A DNA stretch of 64,000 nt from Candidatus Dadabacteria bacterium (GTDB lineage Bacteria; Desulfobacterota_D; UBA1144; Nemesobacterales; Nemesobacteraceae), in assembly GCA_026705445.1 (NCBI GenBank), contig JAPPAR010000025.1, positions 1-64,000 on the forward strand, in the 5' to 3' direction. Position numbers and translations under genes: made by a program. Under the pieces are notes generated by a model. It saw only the letters and a list, made by a program, of their open reading frames with translations. It was not told the DNA's origin and searched no databases. Positions 24,701 to 37,542 of the stretch are shown piece by piece (position 1 is the first letter of the stretch; each line of letters starts with the position of its first letter).

Positions 24701-26973
24701 CGCTGTTGTACATGTTCTGAGAGGTTAAGCTCCTCCATTTTTCTTTTTGCAGTATCGATATCAGGCACTGCCGGTACACCTTGGAAAACGCGGGTCTGGT
24801 TTTCGTCGCGTAGTACAAAGCCCGTGCGTTCCAACCATGAGATGGCGGTTCTGACCTTCGTATTCGCTGATGTTTCACGCTCATCGAACGACACCTCAGT
24901 GTCCGGTATCCGCAAAATTTCACCAGGTGAAAGCACGATTTCTTCAGCGTCCCGACGCCGTGCCCTGCGGACTGCTTTGAGTATCTGAGAAATGTCTCGT
25001 TGGGTAAGACAACCGCGCGAGGCCAAGTCGAACTGATCCTCGAGGTCACCTTTGGCAAAGAGCAGAACACAGTTTGCCGAATCGCCGTCTCGGCCTGCCC
25101 GCCCGGCTTCCTGCAGATAGTTCTCAAGGGATCCGGGAACGTCAGCATGTACGACAAGTCGCACGTTTTCCTTATCAATCCCCATACCGAAGGCGTTGGT
25201 CGCAACGATAATTGGCACCTTTCCAGAGATGAACGCATCCTGGACGCGCTTCTTCTCGGGTGGATCGATGCCGGCATGGAAATGCTCAGCATTCCATCCG
25301 TGGACGCGCAGTGACGTTGCAAGTTCTTCCGTCCGTCTGCGCCTGCCCGCGTAGATGATTGCTGCGCCTCGGGGTACTGTGGCCGACGGCTCTCCAATGT
25401 GCTCTGCAAGCAACTCGAGGATGCGAGCTCTTTTTTGCATAGGGGACACCTCTTCGACCGAGTAGTTCAGGTTCTCTCGGTCAACTCTATCAGTTGCGAG
25501 TACCTTGAGCTCTTGGCCAAGCTCATCACGGAAATGCGCAATGATTTCTTCACGTACGTCGAGCTTTGCGGTCGCAGTGAAACACGCTACCGGAGCAGGG
25601 TCAATCCCTTCTCTCGCCGAGAACTCGCGGATGAAGCGTGCCGCGTACAGGTAGTCTGGACGGAAGTCGTGGCCCCATCTCGAGATGCAGTGAGCCTCAT
25701 CGAACACCCAAGTGGCAATCTCACGCTGACGTATAGCTGTTTTGAAAGAACGGTTCCGCAGTTGTTCGGGTGAGACATAGAGGAGTGCAAACCGTCCGAG
25801 CCGTACTGCTTCGAGCACGTCATGACGCTCGGGCATGGTCAGGAGGCCATTCAAAGCAGCTGCGAGGTTCCCAGTCTTGGTCTTACGATTGAGATTCTCA
25901 ACCTGATCTTTCATCAGCGCCTGGAGCGGAGAAATAACAATGGTAAGTGCTCTGGTCCGCTCGTTGTGGACAATCGCGGGTAGTTGAAAGCAAAGCGACT
26001 TACCACCGCCTGTTGGCAGAATCGCCAAAATCGGCTGTTTTTCGATTCCCCGCAGGACAATCCGTTCCTGCAGACTATCTCCGTCGCTCGTCATTGGGGT
26101 CGGGTGAAAGGCTCTATACCCGAAATACTCCTCCAGTTTGCCACGGGGGTCGTGATGGACAAAGCAATACGTGCACCTCGGGTCGTCACACCGAACGCTC
26201 CGGACCGAGTGCAGAAATTGGGGAGCGGCCGGGAAAGTACGGTATACCCAGCGCGGAAGAATGGACTCAGTCCCTGATACCGTGAGCCAAGCAAGGGAAT
26301 AGGCAGCAGCCGGTCGAGTCATTGGGTCGTCTAGAAGAGACGGTAGTTTACGACGGATTGCAACCGGGCACGCCCTGTCGCGAGCGAAGTGCTCGAAGCT
26401 GCGGAGCACGAGATCTCGAGACAGTAGCCGGGCGCCAAGAGCTTCCAGAAAGATACCGGTCCCGTTCAGGTTAAGAGACGAGACACTGCCGGGAGCATCA
26501 GAGTCGTCAAAGCAGCTGCGATAGATCGACACTAGCCCTGGATGCTCGCGTTCCCGTTTCTCCAAGATAACCCAGCAGTCTTCCAACAGTTGCAACGAGA
26601 GCCGGCAGTCCGCAACGGGATCACTCTGCGCCGTATTAACAAGCTTGTAGTCTTTGACCAAGTGGTGATAGGGCTGCTGCGGACTCGCGAGAGGAGCCAA
26701 GTAGAGAGTATCTACAACAGGTAGGTTGAGAATCTCGGCACCCGGTAGGTGATCTTCTATGAAACGTCTATCGTGGGCAACTATGTTATGCCCCGCCACA
26801 AAACCAGCACCGTATGCAAATGCACTGAGTTTTTGAATCGCGTCATTTAACAATCCCACATCGCGAATCCGCAACTCGTCGCCTCCGCGTAACACACCAA
26901 TATCTCGAATCTGTCCGGCGATTACCTCAAGGTCTAATATGACGCACCTCTTGATAAAATCTGCGAATGACAT
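21736..26973 (-). CDS. DEDD exonuclease-RecQ-UvrD helicase fusion
   Basis: A 1745-residue DNA-processing protein built from three enzymes. Residues 1-160 are a DnaQ-like DEDD exonuclease (VILDLEV, GHNIVAHDRRF, DPVADCRLSLQLLED). Residues about 300-700 are a RecQ helicase (LPTGGGKSLCFQLPA near 320, WVFDEAHCISRWGHDFRPDY, ATNAFGMGIDKENVR, QEAGRAGRDG). Residues about 1110-1640 are a UvrD-type SF1 helicase (LAGPGSGKTRVVVHR near 1130, VLVDEYQDID, VGDDDQSIYGWRDAN, STVHAAKGLEF, VAMTRAR). A C-terminal beta-rich tail of about 100 residues (QVGDSITLKREQSG...DCEGKQVGCL) is HIRAN-like in look only. Every helicase motif checked is intact. Such fusions occur in accessory regions and suggest DNA defence or repair, but I know no assigned function. 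Arginine codons are largely CGN. A 50-residue ORF ends 3 nt upstream. Confidence 0.9.
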   Translation of the reverse strand: MSFADFIKRCVILDLEVIAGQIRDIGVLRGGDELRIRDVGLLNDAIQKLSAFAYGAGFVAGHNIVAHDRRFIEDHLPGAEILNLPVVDTLYLAPLASPQQPYHHLVKDYKLVNTAQSDPVADCRLSLQLLEDCWVILEKREREHPGLVSIYRSCFDDSDAPGSVSSLNLNGTGIFLEALGARLLSRDLVLRSFEHFARDRACPVAIRRKLPSLLDDPMTRPAAAYSLAWLTVSGTESILPRWVYRTFPAAPQFLHSVRSVRCDDPRCTYCFVHHDPRGKLEEYFGYRAFHPTPMTSDGDSLQERIVLRGIEKQPILAILPTGGGKSLCFQLPAIVHNERTRALTIVISPLQALMKDQVENLNRKTKTGNLAAALNGLLTMPERHDVLEAVRLGRFALLYVSPEQLRNRSFKTAIRQREIATWVFDEAHCISRWGHDFRPDYLYAARFIREFSAREGIDPAPVACFTATAKLDVREEIIAHFRDELGQELKVLATDRVDRENLNYSVEEVSPMQKRARILELLAEHIGEPSATVPRGAAIIYAGRRRRTEELATSLRVHGWNAEHFHAGIDPPEKKRVQDAFISGKVPIIVATNAFGMGIDKENVRLVVHADVPGSLENYLQEAGRAGRDGDSANCVLLFAKGDLEDQFDLASRGCLTQRDISQILKAVRRARRRDAEEIVLSPGEILRIPDTEVSFDERETSANTKVRTAISWLERTGFVLRDENQTRVFQGVPAVPDIDTAKRKMEELNLSEHVQQRWLEVISELQEADIREGIDTDQLAHLPSFRSLKSHIGEDAANWDRTASREILRTLDEMTRAGLLESGLYFTAWVRHKTKSRSLDRLEEIVRVEKAVVDLLRTEYSDITSGTEILLSISHLQERLRTEGIKVTRDSTLKLLVGWARQGFSQKALITLGGGGRHGLRVSLQADWAGFREQVDLRVQVSRTVLKVLLSIAERQGLIGEQLVLFSLEDLRCGINGQSGLVNRIGDPFNAIEKTLLFLDEHDVIKLQKGLSIFRQAMTIRFPDEAKGKRYSDRHYRPLQDHYDQRVCQIHAIGRYVEEAQAELNSGRRYIQSYFSLPASEFVQHYFANDPKTLKRATSRESYAEIVESLRNDAQEQIVTASKDHNLLVLAGPGSGKTRVVVHRCAYLLRVERVRPERILVVCFNRSAMYQLRVRLRDLVGDLARQVAVHTYHSLALHLTERSIAARVEVAGQEDIDFDSIIDEANSRLRGKEQVVGMEPDELRDRVLSGFEYVLVDEYQDIDARQYELITHIARRAGEDEDRDRCATILAVGDDDQSIYGWRDANIQFLRQFEKEFKAQRHYLVENYRSTQRIIAVSNTLICHNRDRMKLKHSIRVNVDRLKELPGGEWELLDNVAQGHVSLLKVEGGEAQTAAVLAEIERLRRLDPEPDWYNFAVLSRTHDQLASVRALLEREGVPVRRVLRDGLPPLWRIREFKRLLTHLEESKLPEVSIPKLRGELSRVCGVDSFWTAMASRMLMDIEVEFGEESCAVVDVVEALYRCFADHYRSHVFGDGVLVSTVHAAKGLEFSHVIVLGGEWKKGNIGSYEEERRLYYVAMTRARKTLALIDRRDDPLPYVREFESKNLRIRKVSVAKGRSDKLTHVRYTVLGMRDLFIDFAGEKPEGHGVHISLTRMQVGDSITLKREQSGQVVVLDCEGKQVGCLSKNTAESWQQPDLNQVDEVRVLGMVSREQEDCKPEYRDRIAVPDWELPLLEVRHRSPSTE

Positions 26974-26976
26974 AGC

Positions 26977-27129
26977 TTACATCACCACCTTCGCCTTAGA
27001 CGCCGACGAACGATTTCTGCGTTTTAGTTGCGGGCATTCAATACAAACTCGGATCAGTTTTTGAATTTGGTCACTATCTATAGTTGGAAAGCTTTTCCCC
27101 AACCTAAGTGCGTCATTTTTCTCATTCAT
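26977..27129 (-). CDS. 50-residue small ORF leading the RecQ-UvrD fusion
   Basis: A 50-codon frame begins MNEKNDALRLGKSFPT, contains a CIEC pair at residues 29-32 and ends in a basic tail (KRRNRSSASKAK). GAGGACAAG sits correctly upstream of the ATG at 27129, and the stop is 3 nt before the fusion start, so the two are very probably co-translated. I recognise no family. A short basic partner protein or leader peptide are both possible. Confidence 0.55.
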   Translation of the reverse strand: MNEKNDALRLGKSFPTIDSDQIQKLIRVCIECPQLKRRNRSSASKAKVVM

Positions 27130-27323
27130 GGCTTGTCCTCGTTATTGTAATTTAAAAACTGGTTTAATCGAACGAAAAAAACGGTTTAGGAATTGAAGAG
27201 AAAAAAAGAAGAAATTTGAGGTATCGCCTAGTCACCTCTGGAATATGTGAGGAGAACTACACTTGTACAGACTACGGCCTAGGGAAAGGACGAAAGCATT
27301 ATCTACAGCGTCAATCAAGATTG
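27130..27323. other. Intergenic region between the RecQ-UvrD unit and tRNA-Leu
   Basis: No gene seen. It must contain the promoter for the small ORF and helicase fusion. I looked for a repeat of the tRNA 3' end that would mark an attachment site and did not find one. Confidence 0.4.
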
Positions 27324-27409
27324 TGGTGCCGAAGGCGGGAGTCGAACCCGCACGCCCGTAGGGCACTACCCCCTCAAGATAGCGCGTCTGCCTATTCCGC
27401 CACTTCGGC
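27324..27409 (-). tRNA. tRNA-Leu (GAG)
   Basis: The minus strand folds as a class II tRNA: acceptor GCCGAAG pairs with CTTCGGC, the D-arm contains TGGCGGAATAGGCAGA, the anticodon stem-loop is CTATC-TT-GAG-GG-GGTAG, a variable arm TGCCCTACGGGCG follows, and the T-arm has GGTTCGACTCC. The discriminator is A and CCA is encoded (27324-27326). It marks the edge between the accessory zone and the core block that starts with apgM. Confidence 0.95.
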
Positions 27410-27450
27410 ACAAAATCGGATTGTAAAAAGTATCACGCAAGGGACAAATT

Positions 27451-28674
27451 TCAAGCGCCGAACTTGCGAAGCCGTCCCGCGTGAGCGAGAAGAAGCGGCA
27501 TTATCTCCGTCGCCTTTATGATCCCCAGGTCACCGGACAGGCAGGACGATTCGGAGAAACCCGCCACACCCCTTCCCCTGCAGTATTTAGAACTGATCAT
27601 AAGGGGCACCGGGTGCCAGCTGTGCGACTTCATTGCCGACGGGGTCGAGTGATCACCCGTTACGGCAAGAACATTAACCCCGAGTTCCATGATTTCGGGG
27701 AGAAGCGAATCGAATTCCTCTATCACACCCACCTTCGCCCCGAAATTCCCGTCCTCTCCGTAACTGTCCGTTTTCTTCACGTGCAGGTAGAAAAAGTCAT
27801 AATCTTCGAAATTACGAGAAAGCGTCTCGATCTCATCACCGATGGAATCCCCTGTGACCTCAAGGACGTCCATCCCGAGCAGCTTCGACACTCCCCTGTA
27901 CATCGGATAGGCGGCAACGCATCCGGCTCGAAGCCCGTAGGCCTCATCAAAGGTCGGAAGATCAGGCCTCACTGAAAAACCCCTAAGAAGCATGTAGTTG
28001 GCAACGGGCTCATCCCTTATCGCTTCGCAGGCCCTGTCAATCAGCTCTCCCGCGATCTCAGCCGTCTTCTGGGAACTGCCGTTCTCCCCGCGGGGCCTGA
28101 CAGGAGCTTTGCCTTCTGCCTGCGGGTCTGTGTCGCAGACAAGTGCGTCTGATTCCGAGAGCTGCGCCAGAAACGACAGAACCACGACAAACCTGTGCTC
28201 AAGACCCGGATAGAAATTTACTTTTACCCCGCATACCTCCTTGACGACCGACGAAATCCTGGAAATCACCCTCCTGTTCTCCTCGGTGCTGAGCCTGCCC
28301 GCTCTCCTGTCGGTAACGACCGGGTTATCCCCTTCGTATTTCACGGTGGCGAAGTTGCCCCTCACCGCCACATCCGACGGGCCGAGATCAATACCGAGGC
28401 CAAGCGCTTCGAGCACCCCCCTTCCTATCTCGTTTCTGAGGGGATCATAGCCGAAAAGCGCGAGGTGCGCGGCACCGCTTCCAGGGGTTATGCCCCTCTC
28501 AACCGGCACGTGTAGCCCCATAGACCCAGCCGAAGAAAGCCGGTCAAGATTCGGGGTTCGTGCCGCCTCGAGTTCGGTCTTTCCGTCAACGGGAAGCCCC
28601 CCGAGTCCGTCAAGAACGCAGAGAACTATCTTCGAGGAGTTTTTCTCAACAAGTTTTGATACTAGATCCTGCAT
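27451..28674 (-). CDS. apgM: Cofactor-independent phosphoglycerate mutase, archaeal ApgM type
   Basis: Interconverts 3- and 2-phosphoglycerate in glycolysis and gluconeogenesis without 2,3-bisphosphoglycerate. The 407-residue protein has the alkaline-phosphatase-superfamily metal sites: VLDGLGG (residues 17-24), ARTPNLDRL, the phosphoserine region TPGSGAAHLALFGYDP, HVKKTDSYGEDGN and the C-terminal VTGDHSTPSAMKSHSWHPVP. This is the archaeal/deep-bacterial ApgM form, not GpmI. Confidence 0.93.
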   Translation of the reverse strand: MQDLVSKLVEKNSSKIVLCVLDGLGGLPVDGKTELEAARTPNLDRLSSAGSMGLHVPVERGITPGSGAAHLALFGYDPLRNEIGRGVLEALGLGIDLGPSDVAVRGNFATVKYEGDNPVVTDRRAGRLSTEENRRVISRISSVVKEVCGVKVNFYPGLEHRFVVVLSFLAQLSESDALVCDTDPQAEGKAPVRPRGENGSSQKTAEIAGELIDRACEAIRDEPVANYMLLRGFSVRPDLPTFDEAYGLRAGCVAAYPMYRGVSKLLGMDVLEVTGDSIGDEIETLSRNFEDYDFFYLHVKKTDSYGEDGNFGAKVGVIEEFDSLLPEIMELGVNVLAVTGDHSTPSAMKSHSWHPVPLMISSKYCRGRGVAGFSESSCLSGDLGIIKATEIMPLLLAHAGRLRKFGA

Positions 28675-28709
28675 TTTTCTTCCTTGTCCGCCACCCGGGC
28701 GGGATAATA

Positions 28710-29477
28710 TCAGGGATCCCTCAGTTCTATTTCGGCTCCGTCATACGCCGGCTCTACATGATCCGGGAGTTCCGCGAGGAGCTTTTCGTATTCAAGCTCG
28801 TGTCCCATGTGGGTAAGAAGGGCCCTTTTGGGTCCCAGTTTCTCTATTTCCCCTACCGCCTGCTCTATGCTGAAGTGGGCCCTGTGGGGTTTGTACCTCA
28901 ACGCGCCGAGTATCAGAAGGTCAAGCCCCGAGAGCTTTTCGTAGGATTCCTCAGGAATGGCGCTGCAGTCGGTAACGTAACCGAAAGACCCGATCCTGTA
29001 GCCGAGTATCTGCCAGTTGTGATGATAGATGTCGATTGGCTCTATCCTGATCCCCTCGAACCTAATTTCCCCGTTTATCTCCTTGAAGTTAAGCCTGGGC
29101 TTTCCTCCCGCGGCGGGAAAGGAATCGAATATGTAGGCGAAATTCCGCTTTATGTTGGTAAGGGCGCACTTGTTCGCGTAACAGTCTATGTCCATTGAAT
29201 TTATGAAGTTAAACGCCTTAAGATCATCTATTCCGTGGGTGTGGTCCGCGTGGGAGTGGGTATAGAGAACGAGATCGATCCTGGTTATGCCCTCCCTCAG
29301 AGCCTGGGTCCTCAGATCGGTCGAAGTGTCGATAAGTATTTTCTTTCCGGCCACCTCGACAACCACGGAACTTCTAGTACGTTTGTTCTTAATATTATCC
29401 GATGTGCATACATCACATTGGCAGCCCACTACGGGAACGCCTGTTGAAGTGGCACATCCAAGCACTCTGACCTTCAT
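28710..29477 (-). CDS. PhnP-like metallo-beta-lactamase-fold hydrolase
   Basis: A 255-residue MBL-fold enzyme (start at the ATG at 29477; the frame has another ATG at 29489). The N-terminus LGCATSTGVPVVGCQCDVC carries the Cys cluster used by PhnP for a structural zinc, and THSHADHTHGIDDL is the metal-binding HxHxDH motif. DCSAI and LTHMGHE provide later ligands. PhnP is a cyclic phosphodiesterase; the substrate here is unknown since no phn genes are nearby. Confidence 0.83.
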   Translation of the reverse strand: MKVRVLGCATSTGVPVVGCQCDVCTSDNIKNKRTRSSVVVEVAGKKILIDTSTDLRTQALREGITRIDLVLYTHSHADHTHGIDDLKAFNFINSMDIDCYANKCALTNIKRNFAYIFDSFPAAGGKPRLNFKEINGEIRFEGIRIEPIDIYHHNWQILGYRIGSFGYVTDCSAIPEESYEKLSGLDLLILGALRYKPHRAHFSIEQAVGEIEKLGPKRALLTHMGHELEYEKLLAELPDHVEPAYDGAEIELRDP

Positions 29478-29581
29478 AGAACACGCCAAACATGGTAGAA
29501 TTAATTTTGTAAGAACATAACATACAAATCTTCCGAAAAAAATTTACAACGGCCCAACAGCCAATATACTTTCTGTGTAAA

Positions 29582-31315
29582 GTGAGAAGCCGCATAAAAC
29601 TTTTTCCCTTTCTCATAGCTTCTATCTGCCTGCTTACCCTTTCTTTCGCCACGGCGAAGGAGAAAAACAGGGCCCTCTTCGAAGAGAATTTCAAGCTTTA
29701 CCGCCAGATCGAGTCAAATTCCGAAAAATCCAAGAGAAGCGAAACATGGGATCTCGTGGGAAGCACTTTCTACAGGCTGTATTCGCAGGATCCCGAGTGG
29801 AAAAACGCCCCGCTCTGTCTCTTCGCCGCCGCCAGGGTCTACGACAGAAAGTCCCTCAGGTTCAAAACGCCCGAGGACTCCGAGAAAGCGCTTCAGTACT
29901 TGCGGGAGTTCGTGAAAAGATATCCGAAAGACAGCCTGGCCGACGACTCGTGGCTTCGGATGGGAAGGATCCTTGAGCGCAGGGGGGAGAAAAAGGAAGC
30001 CGCAACGGCGTACCAGAGGATCGTCTACGGAATGGAGGAAGCAGACACCTACGAGATAGCGAAGAAGAGGCTGGCGACACTCACGGGAGCAAAAACTTCA
30101 AAGAAAGCAGAGCCCGCGGCAAAAAAGGCGCCGCCCAAAAAATACCCCAAGGGATACGCCGTCGTAAAGAAAATAAGGCACTGGTCAACGGACGACTATA
30201 CGCGGGTCGTAATAGAGGCCGACAGAGAGATCAAGTACACATCCAAAATGCTGCGTGCCGACCCCGATCTCAAAACCCCTCCCCGCCTTTACGTTGACCT
30301 TGAAAAAACCGTCATCTCGGATTCGGTCAACATCGAGCCCATCACGAAAGGACTTCTTGAGAAGATAAGTTTCGCGAGCAACCGCCCGGGAGTCTCGCGC
30401 GTCGTGCTCTACATAAAGGATCTTGAAGGCCACAAGGTCTTTTCCCTGAGAAAGTCGGAACAGAACCCTTCTTTCCGGCTCGTGATGGACATAAAGGGAG
30501 CGGGAGCGCAGCCTGAGAAAATATTCGCGGAGGGTGCTCCTTCACACGACAAGCAGGGACCCTCTCTTAAATCCAAGGTTCCCGAAGGAGAGATAGCAAG
30601 CCTCAAGCAGGCCCTCGGACTCAAGGTAAGGACCATAGTGATCGACCCGGGCCACGGAGGACATGATCCGGGCGCCGTAGGTCCAAGCGGCCTCAGGGAA
30701 AAGGACGTAAACCTCAGGATAGCCAAGAGACTTAGGGAGAGGCTTATAGAAGAGGGAAAGAGCTTCGGCATAGAAAACGTCTACCTTACAAGAAGCACCG
30801 ACAGGTTCATTCCTCTTGAGGAGCGCACGGCAATAGCGAAAAAAAGAAAGGCAGACATTTTCATATCCATACACTGCAACGGGGCAAGAAGGAAAAAGGC
30901 GCACGGAATAGAGACCTACATACTGGGCTTTACAGACGACCAGACCTCACTCCAGCTCGCGGCCAGGGAGAACGCCACCACGACCAAGGGACTGAATGAT
31001 CTTGGAAGCACGCTCAAGCAATATATACTCAGCGCCAAGAAAGAAGAGTCCCAGCAGGTCGCCGGTTACGTGCAGAAATCCATAATTCAGAACGTTTCCG
31101 TGAAATACAAGTACATAAACAACAAGGGAGTGAAAAAGGCGCCTTTTGTCGTGCTGATCGGAGCGGATGTACCGAGCCTGCTGATTGAGACCTCTTTCAT
31201 AACAAATCCCAGAGAGGAAAAAAGACTGAAGAGCGAAGCCTACATAAATAGAATAGTGGACGGAATAGTCCTGGGAATAAAGAAGTACTCAATGCAGACC
31301 CAGAAAGTCTCCTGA
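29582..31315 (+). CDS. N-acetylmuramoyl-L-alanine amidase with TPR and AMIN domains (AmiC type)
   Basis: An exported peptidoglycan amidase, 577 residues, starting at GTG. After a signal peptide (residues 1-25) come TPR-like helices (85-165), an AMIN domain (about 190-310) and a C-terminal Amidase_3 domain: VIDPGHGGHDPGAVG (zinc His, about 353-367), RLREKDVNL, IHCNGA, and the catalytic LLIETSFITNPREE. It cleaves septal murein during division; AMIN targets it to the septum. The N-terminal TPR addition is unusual against E. coli AmiC. Confidence 0.93.
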   Translation: MRSRIKLFPFLIASICLLTLSFATAKEKNRALFEENFKLYRQIESNSEKSKRSETWDLVGSTFYRLYSQDPEWKNAPLCLFAAARVYDRKSLRFKTPEDSEKALQYLREFVKRYPKDSLADDSWLRMGRILERRGEKKEAATAYQRIVYGMEEADTYEIAKKRLATLTGAKTSKKAEPAAKKAPPKKYPKGYAVVKKIRHWSTDDYTRVVIEADREIKYTSKMLRADPDLKTPPRLYVDLEKTVISDSVNIEPITKGLLEKISFASNRPGVSRVVLYIKDLEGHKVFSLRKSEQNPSFRLVMDIKGAGAQPEKIFAEGAPSHDKQGPSLKSKVPEGEIASLKQALGLKVRTIVIDPGHGGHDPGAVGPSGLREKDVNLRIAKRLRERLIEEGKSFGIENVYLTRSTDRFIPLEERTAIAKKRKADIFISIHCNGARRKKAHGIETYILGFTDDQTSLQLAARENATTTKGLNDLGSTLKQYILSAKKEESQQVAGYVQKSIIQNVSVKYKYINNKGVKKAPFVVLIGADVPSLLIETSFITNPREEKRLKSEAYINRIVDGIVLGIKKYSMQTQKVS

Positions 31316-31322
31316 GGCCCCA

Positions 31323-35844
<4,522 letters not shown>

Positions 35845-35848
<4 letters not shown>

Positions 35849-37227
35849 CGCGGGCTCTCCTTGACCCCGGAACTCTTCTTAACGTAGTTAACCTTGTACA
35901 GTATGTTGTCGTTGATCCACTTGGCGTCCCACCACTCAAGCGGCCTCACCGGAACTCCCTGGACGTAAACCCCGAAATGCAGATGGTCTCCAACAGCAAG
36001 CCCGGTAGTGCCCGTCCTTCCCACGATATCTTTTTTCCCCACGCTGTCCCCGACGCTCACATCCATCGAACTCAGGTGGGAGTAAAGACTCATAACTCCC
36101 ATTCCATGGTCGATGATAACCGTATTGCCGTATATGCCGAGGTGCTCAGCGAAAACCACCACTCCGGTGTTAGAAGCGGGGACAGGGTATTTTTTAGTAA
36201 CCGAGAGGTCGTAGCCGAGGTGATACTGATTGTCGATCACGTTGCCGTCCATCAGGTATCTCCTGTGATCCGCAAATGTCGCGCCCACCTTGGAATTGCG
36301 AAGCTGGTTGAACTTCCCTTTCCAGAGAATCTCCTTCCTGCTTTGTCTTCCGATCTCATATATCCTGTTGTCGTTTTCCTTTCTCGTTTCGCTGTTGATC
36401 TTCAGAAACGCCTTGCGCAAATCGGGGGTCCCGTCATCTCCGACCGGGGAATAGCCGTAGACCTTGGTGAAAAGCGGAAGCACCTTGCTTTTAAGAAACC
36501 ACTCGGAGAGGCCTATCTCATCCTTTACGTAAGAGGCCCGAAGAAGCCGGTAATAGACAGATTCCCTCGCTTCGTTGCCGGCCGCGTCAGCCGCAAGAAT
36601 TTCTATCTTCTCACCCCTGTCCGCATTATACGGGTAGGCGAAAAAGGCAAGGTATACCGAGGGATCTTCGAAGTACCCCGTGTAGCCTTCAAAAAAGAGG
36701 TCTTTTATTTCAACGCCGCTTGAGACCGTGTCCTCAGAAACCTTGTAGATGACAACTCCTGCGCCCCCGTGTCTTATGTACAGCGCGGGCGAGAGTTCCT
36801 GTATCTGGGGAGGGATGAAATCCAGGGTGACTCTCTGGCTGAAAACGGCTTTTCTCCCGGGGAAAAGACCATTCATGAAACGGTCAGTCGCCTCTATTAG
36901 AAGTTCCGCTGCGCCGCTTTTTATGCCAAGCTTCTCGGGATTGATTCTCACGCTTATCACATCGCTTTTAGTTCCTTTCTCGTATTCTTTTTCAACAAGA
37001 ACGGATTCCCCGTAAGCGTCAAGCAGAGAGATGCGCACCTTGGAAAGCCCTGTGCCCTTGTCAGACACAGTCACCTCAAGGGGCTTTAAGCCGAGACTCT
37101 TAACATCCCGCTCAAGGGATATGACGGGAGGGCTCATCTCGGCAACGGAGATGATTTTTATGAGAGCAATTATCAGAAGCACAACCCCAAAAACAGCCGC
37201 AACCTGTTTTCCGGACACCTTTAGCAT
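35845..37227 (-). CDS. Membrane-anchored M23 (LytM) metallopeptidase
   Basis: A 460-residue murein endopeptidase. One N-terminal membrane segment (about residues 8-28), a long extracytoplasmic beta region, then the M23 domain near the C-terminus: HLGYDLSV (zinc His and Asp), GNTVIIDHGMGVMSLYSHL and GDHLHFGVYV (HxH). All zinc ligands are present, so it should be an active peptidase and not a degenerate activator. GGAGG lies 11 nt before the ATG. Confidence 0.88.
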
Positions 37228-37542
37228 TTAAAACAACCTCCTTCGAATTACCGTGGCAGCTTCGCTTATAACATCATAAGAGCAGCCCGGATAGCGTAAG
37301 TGAACCTGAAAGAAACCCTGTTTCCGCACCGCCTCGGGTATCTCAAAATTGCCTCTCGCACGATCCGGTTTTACGGGAAAAAGCCCGTAGCGAACAGAAC
37401 ATTTCTTTGGAAGGAACCTTCCGGGCACCTCAAGTGAGTTCTGTTTTTATTTGGCGGCTTTTAAGTATAATAGGCTTGTTAGGAAAATCCAGATCCTTAC
37501 AGCGTAACTGAAGAGAAGTTCCCTGCGTTTTCACTAAGGACA
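37228..37542. other. Divergent intergenic region between the M23 gene and tamB
   Basis: A 66-codon frame on the minus strand (37228-37428) ends exactly at the M23 start and contains its ribosome-binding site, but I recognise no family in it and its composition is not gene-like, so I leave it uncalled. Promoters for both flanking genes must be here. AAGGACA precedes the tamB GTG. Confidence 0.4.

Noticed and set aside
27324-27409. tRNA-Leu as an integration site with a duplicated 3' end
   Set aside because: I found no second copy of the tRNA 3' end and no integrase in the window.
37228-37428. 66-codon frame ending at the M23 peptidase start
   Set aside because: No recognisable family and an unusual start; likely part of the leader region.
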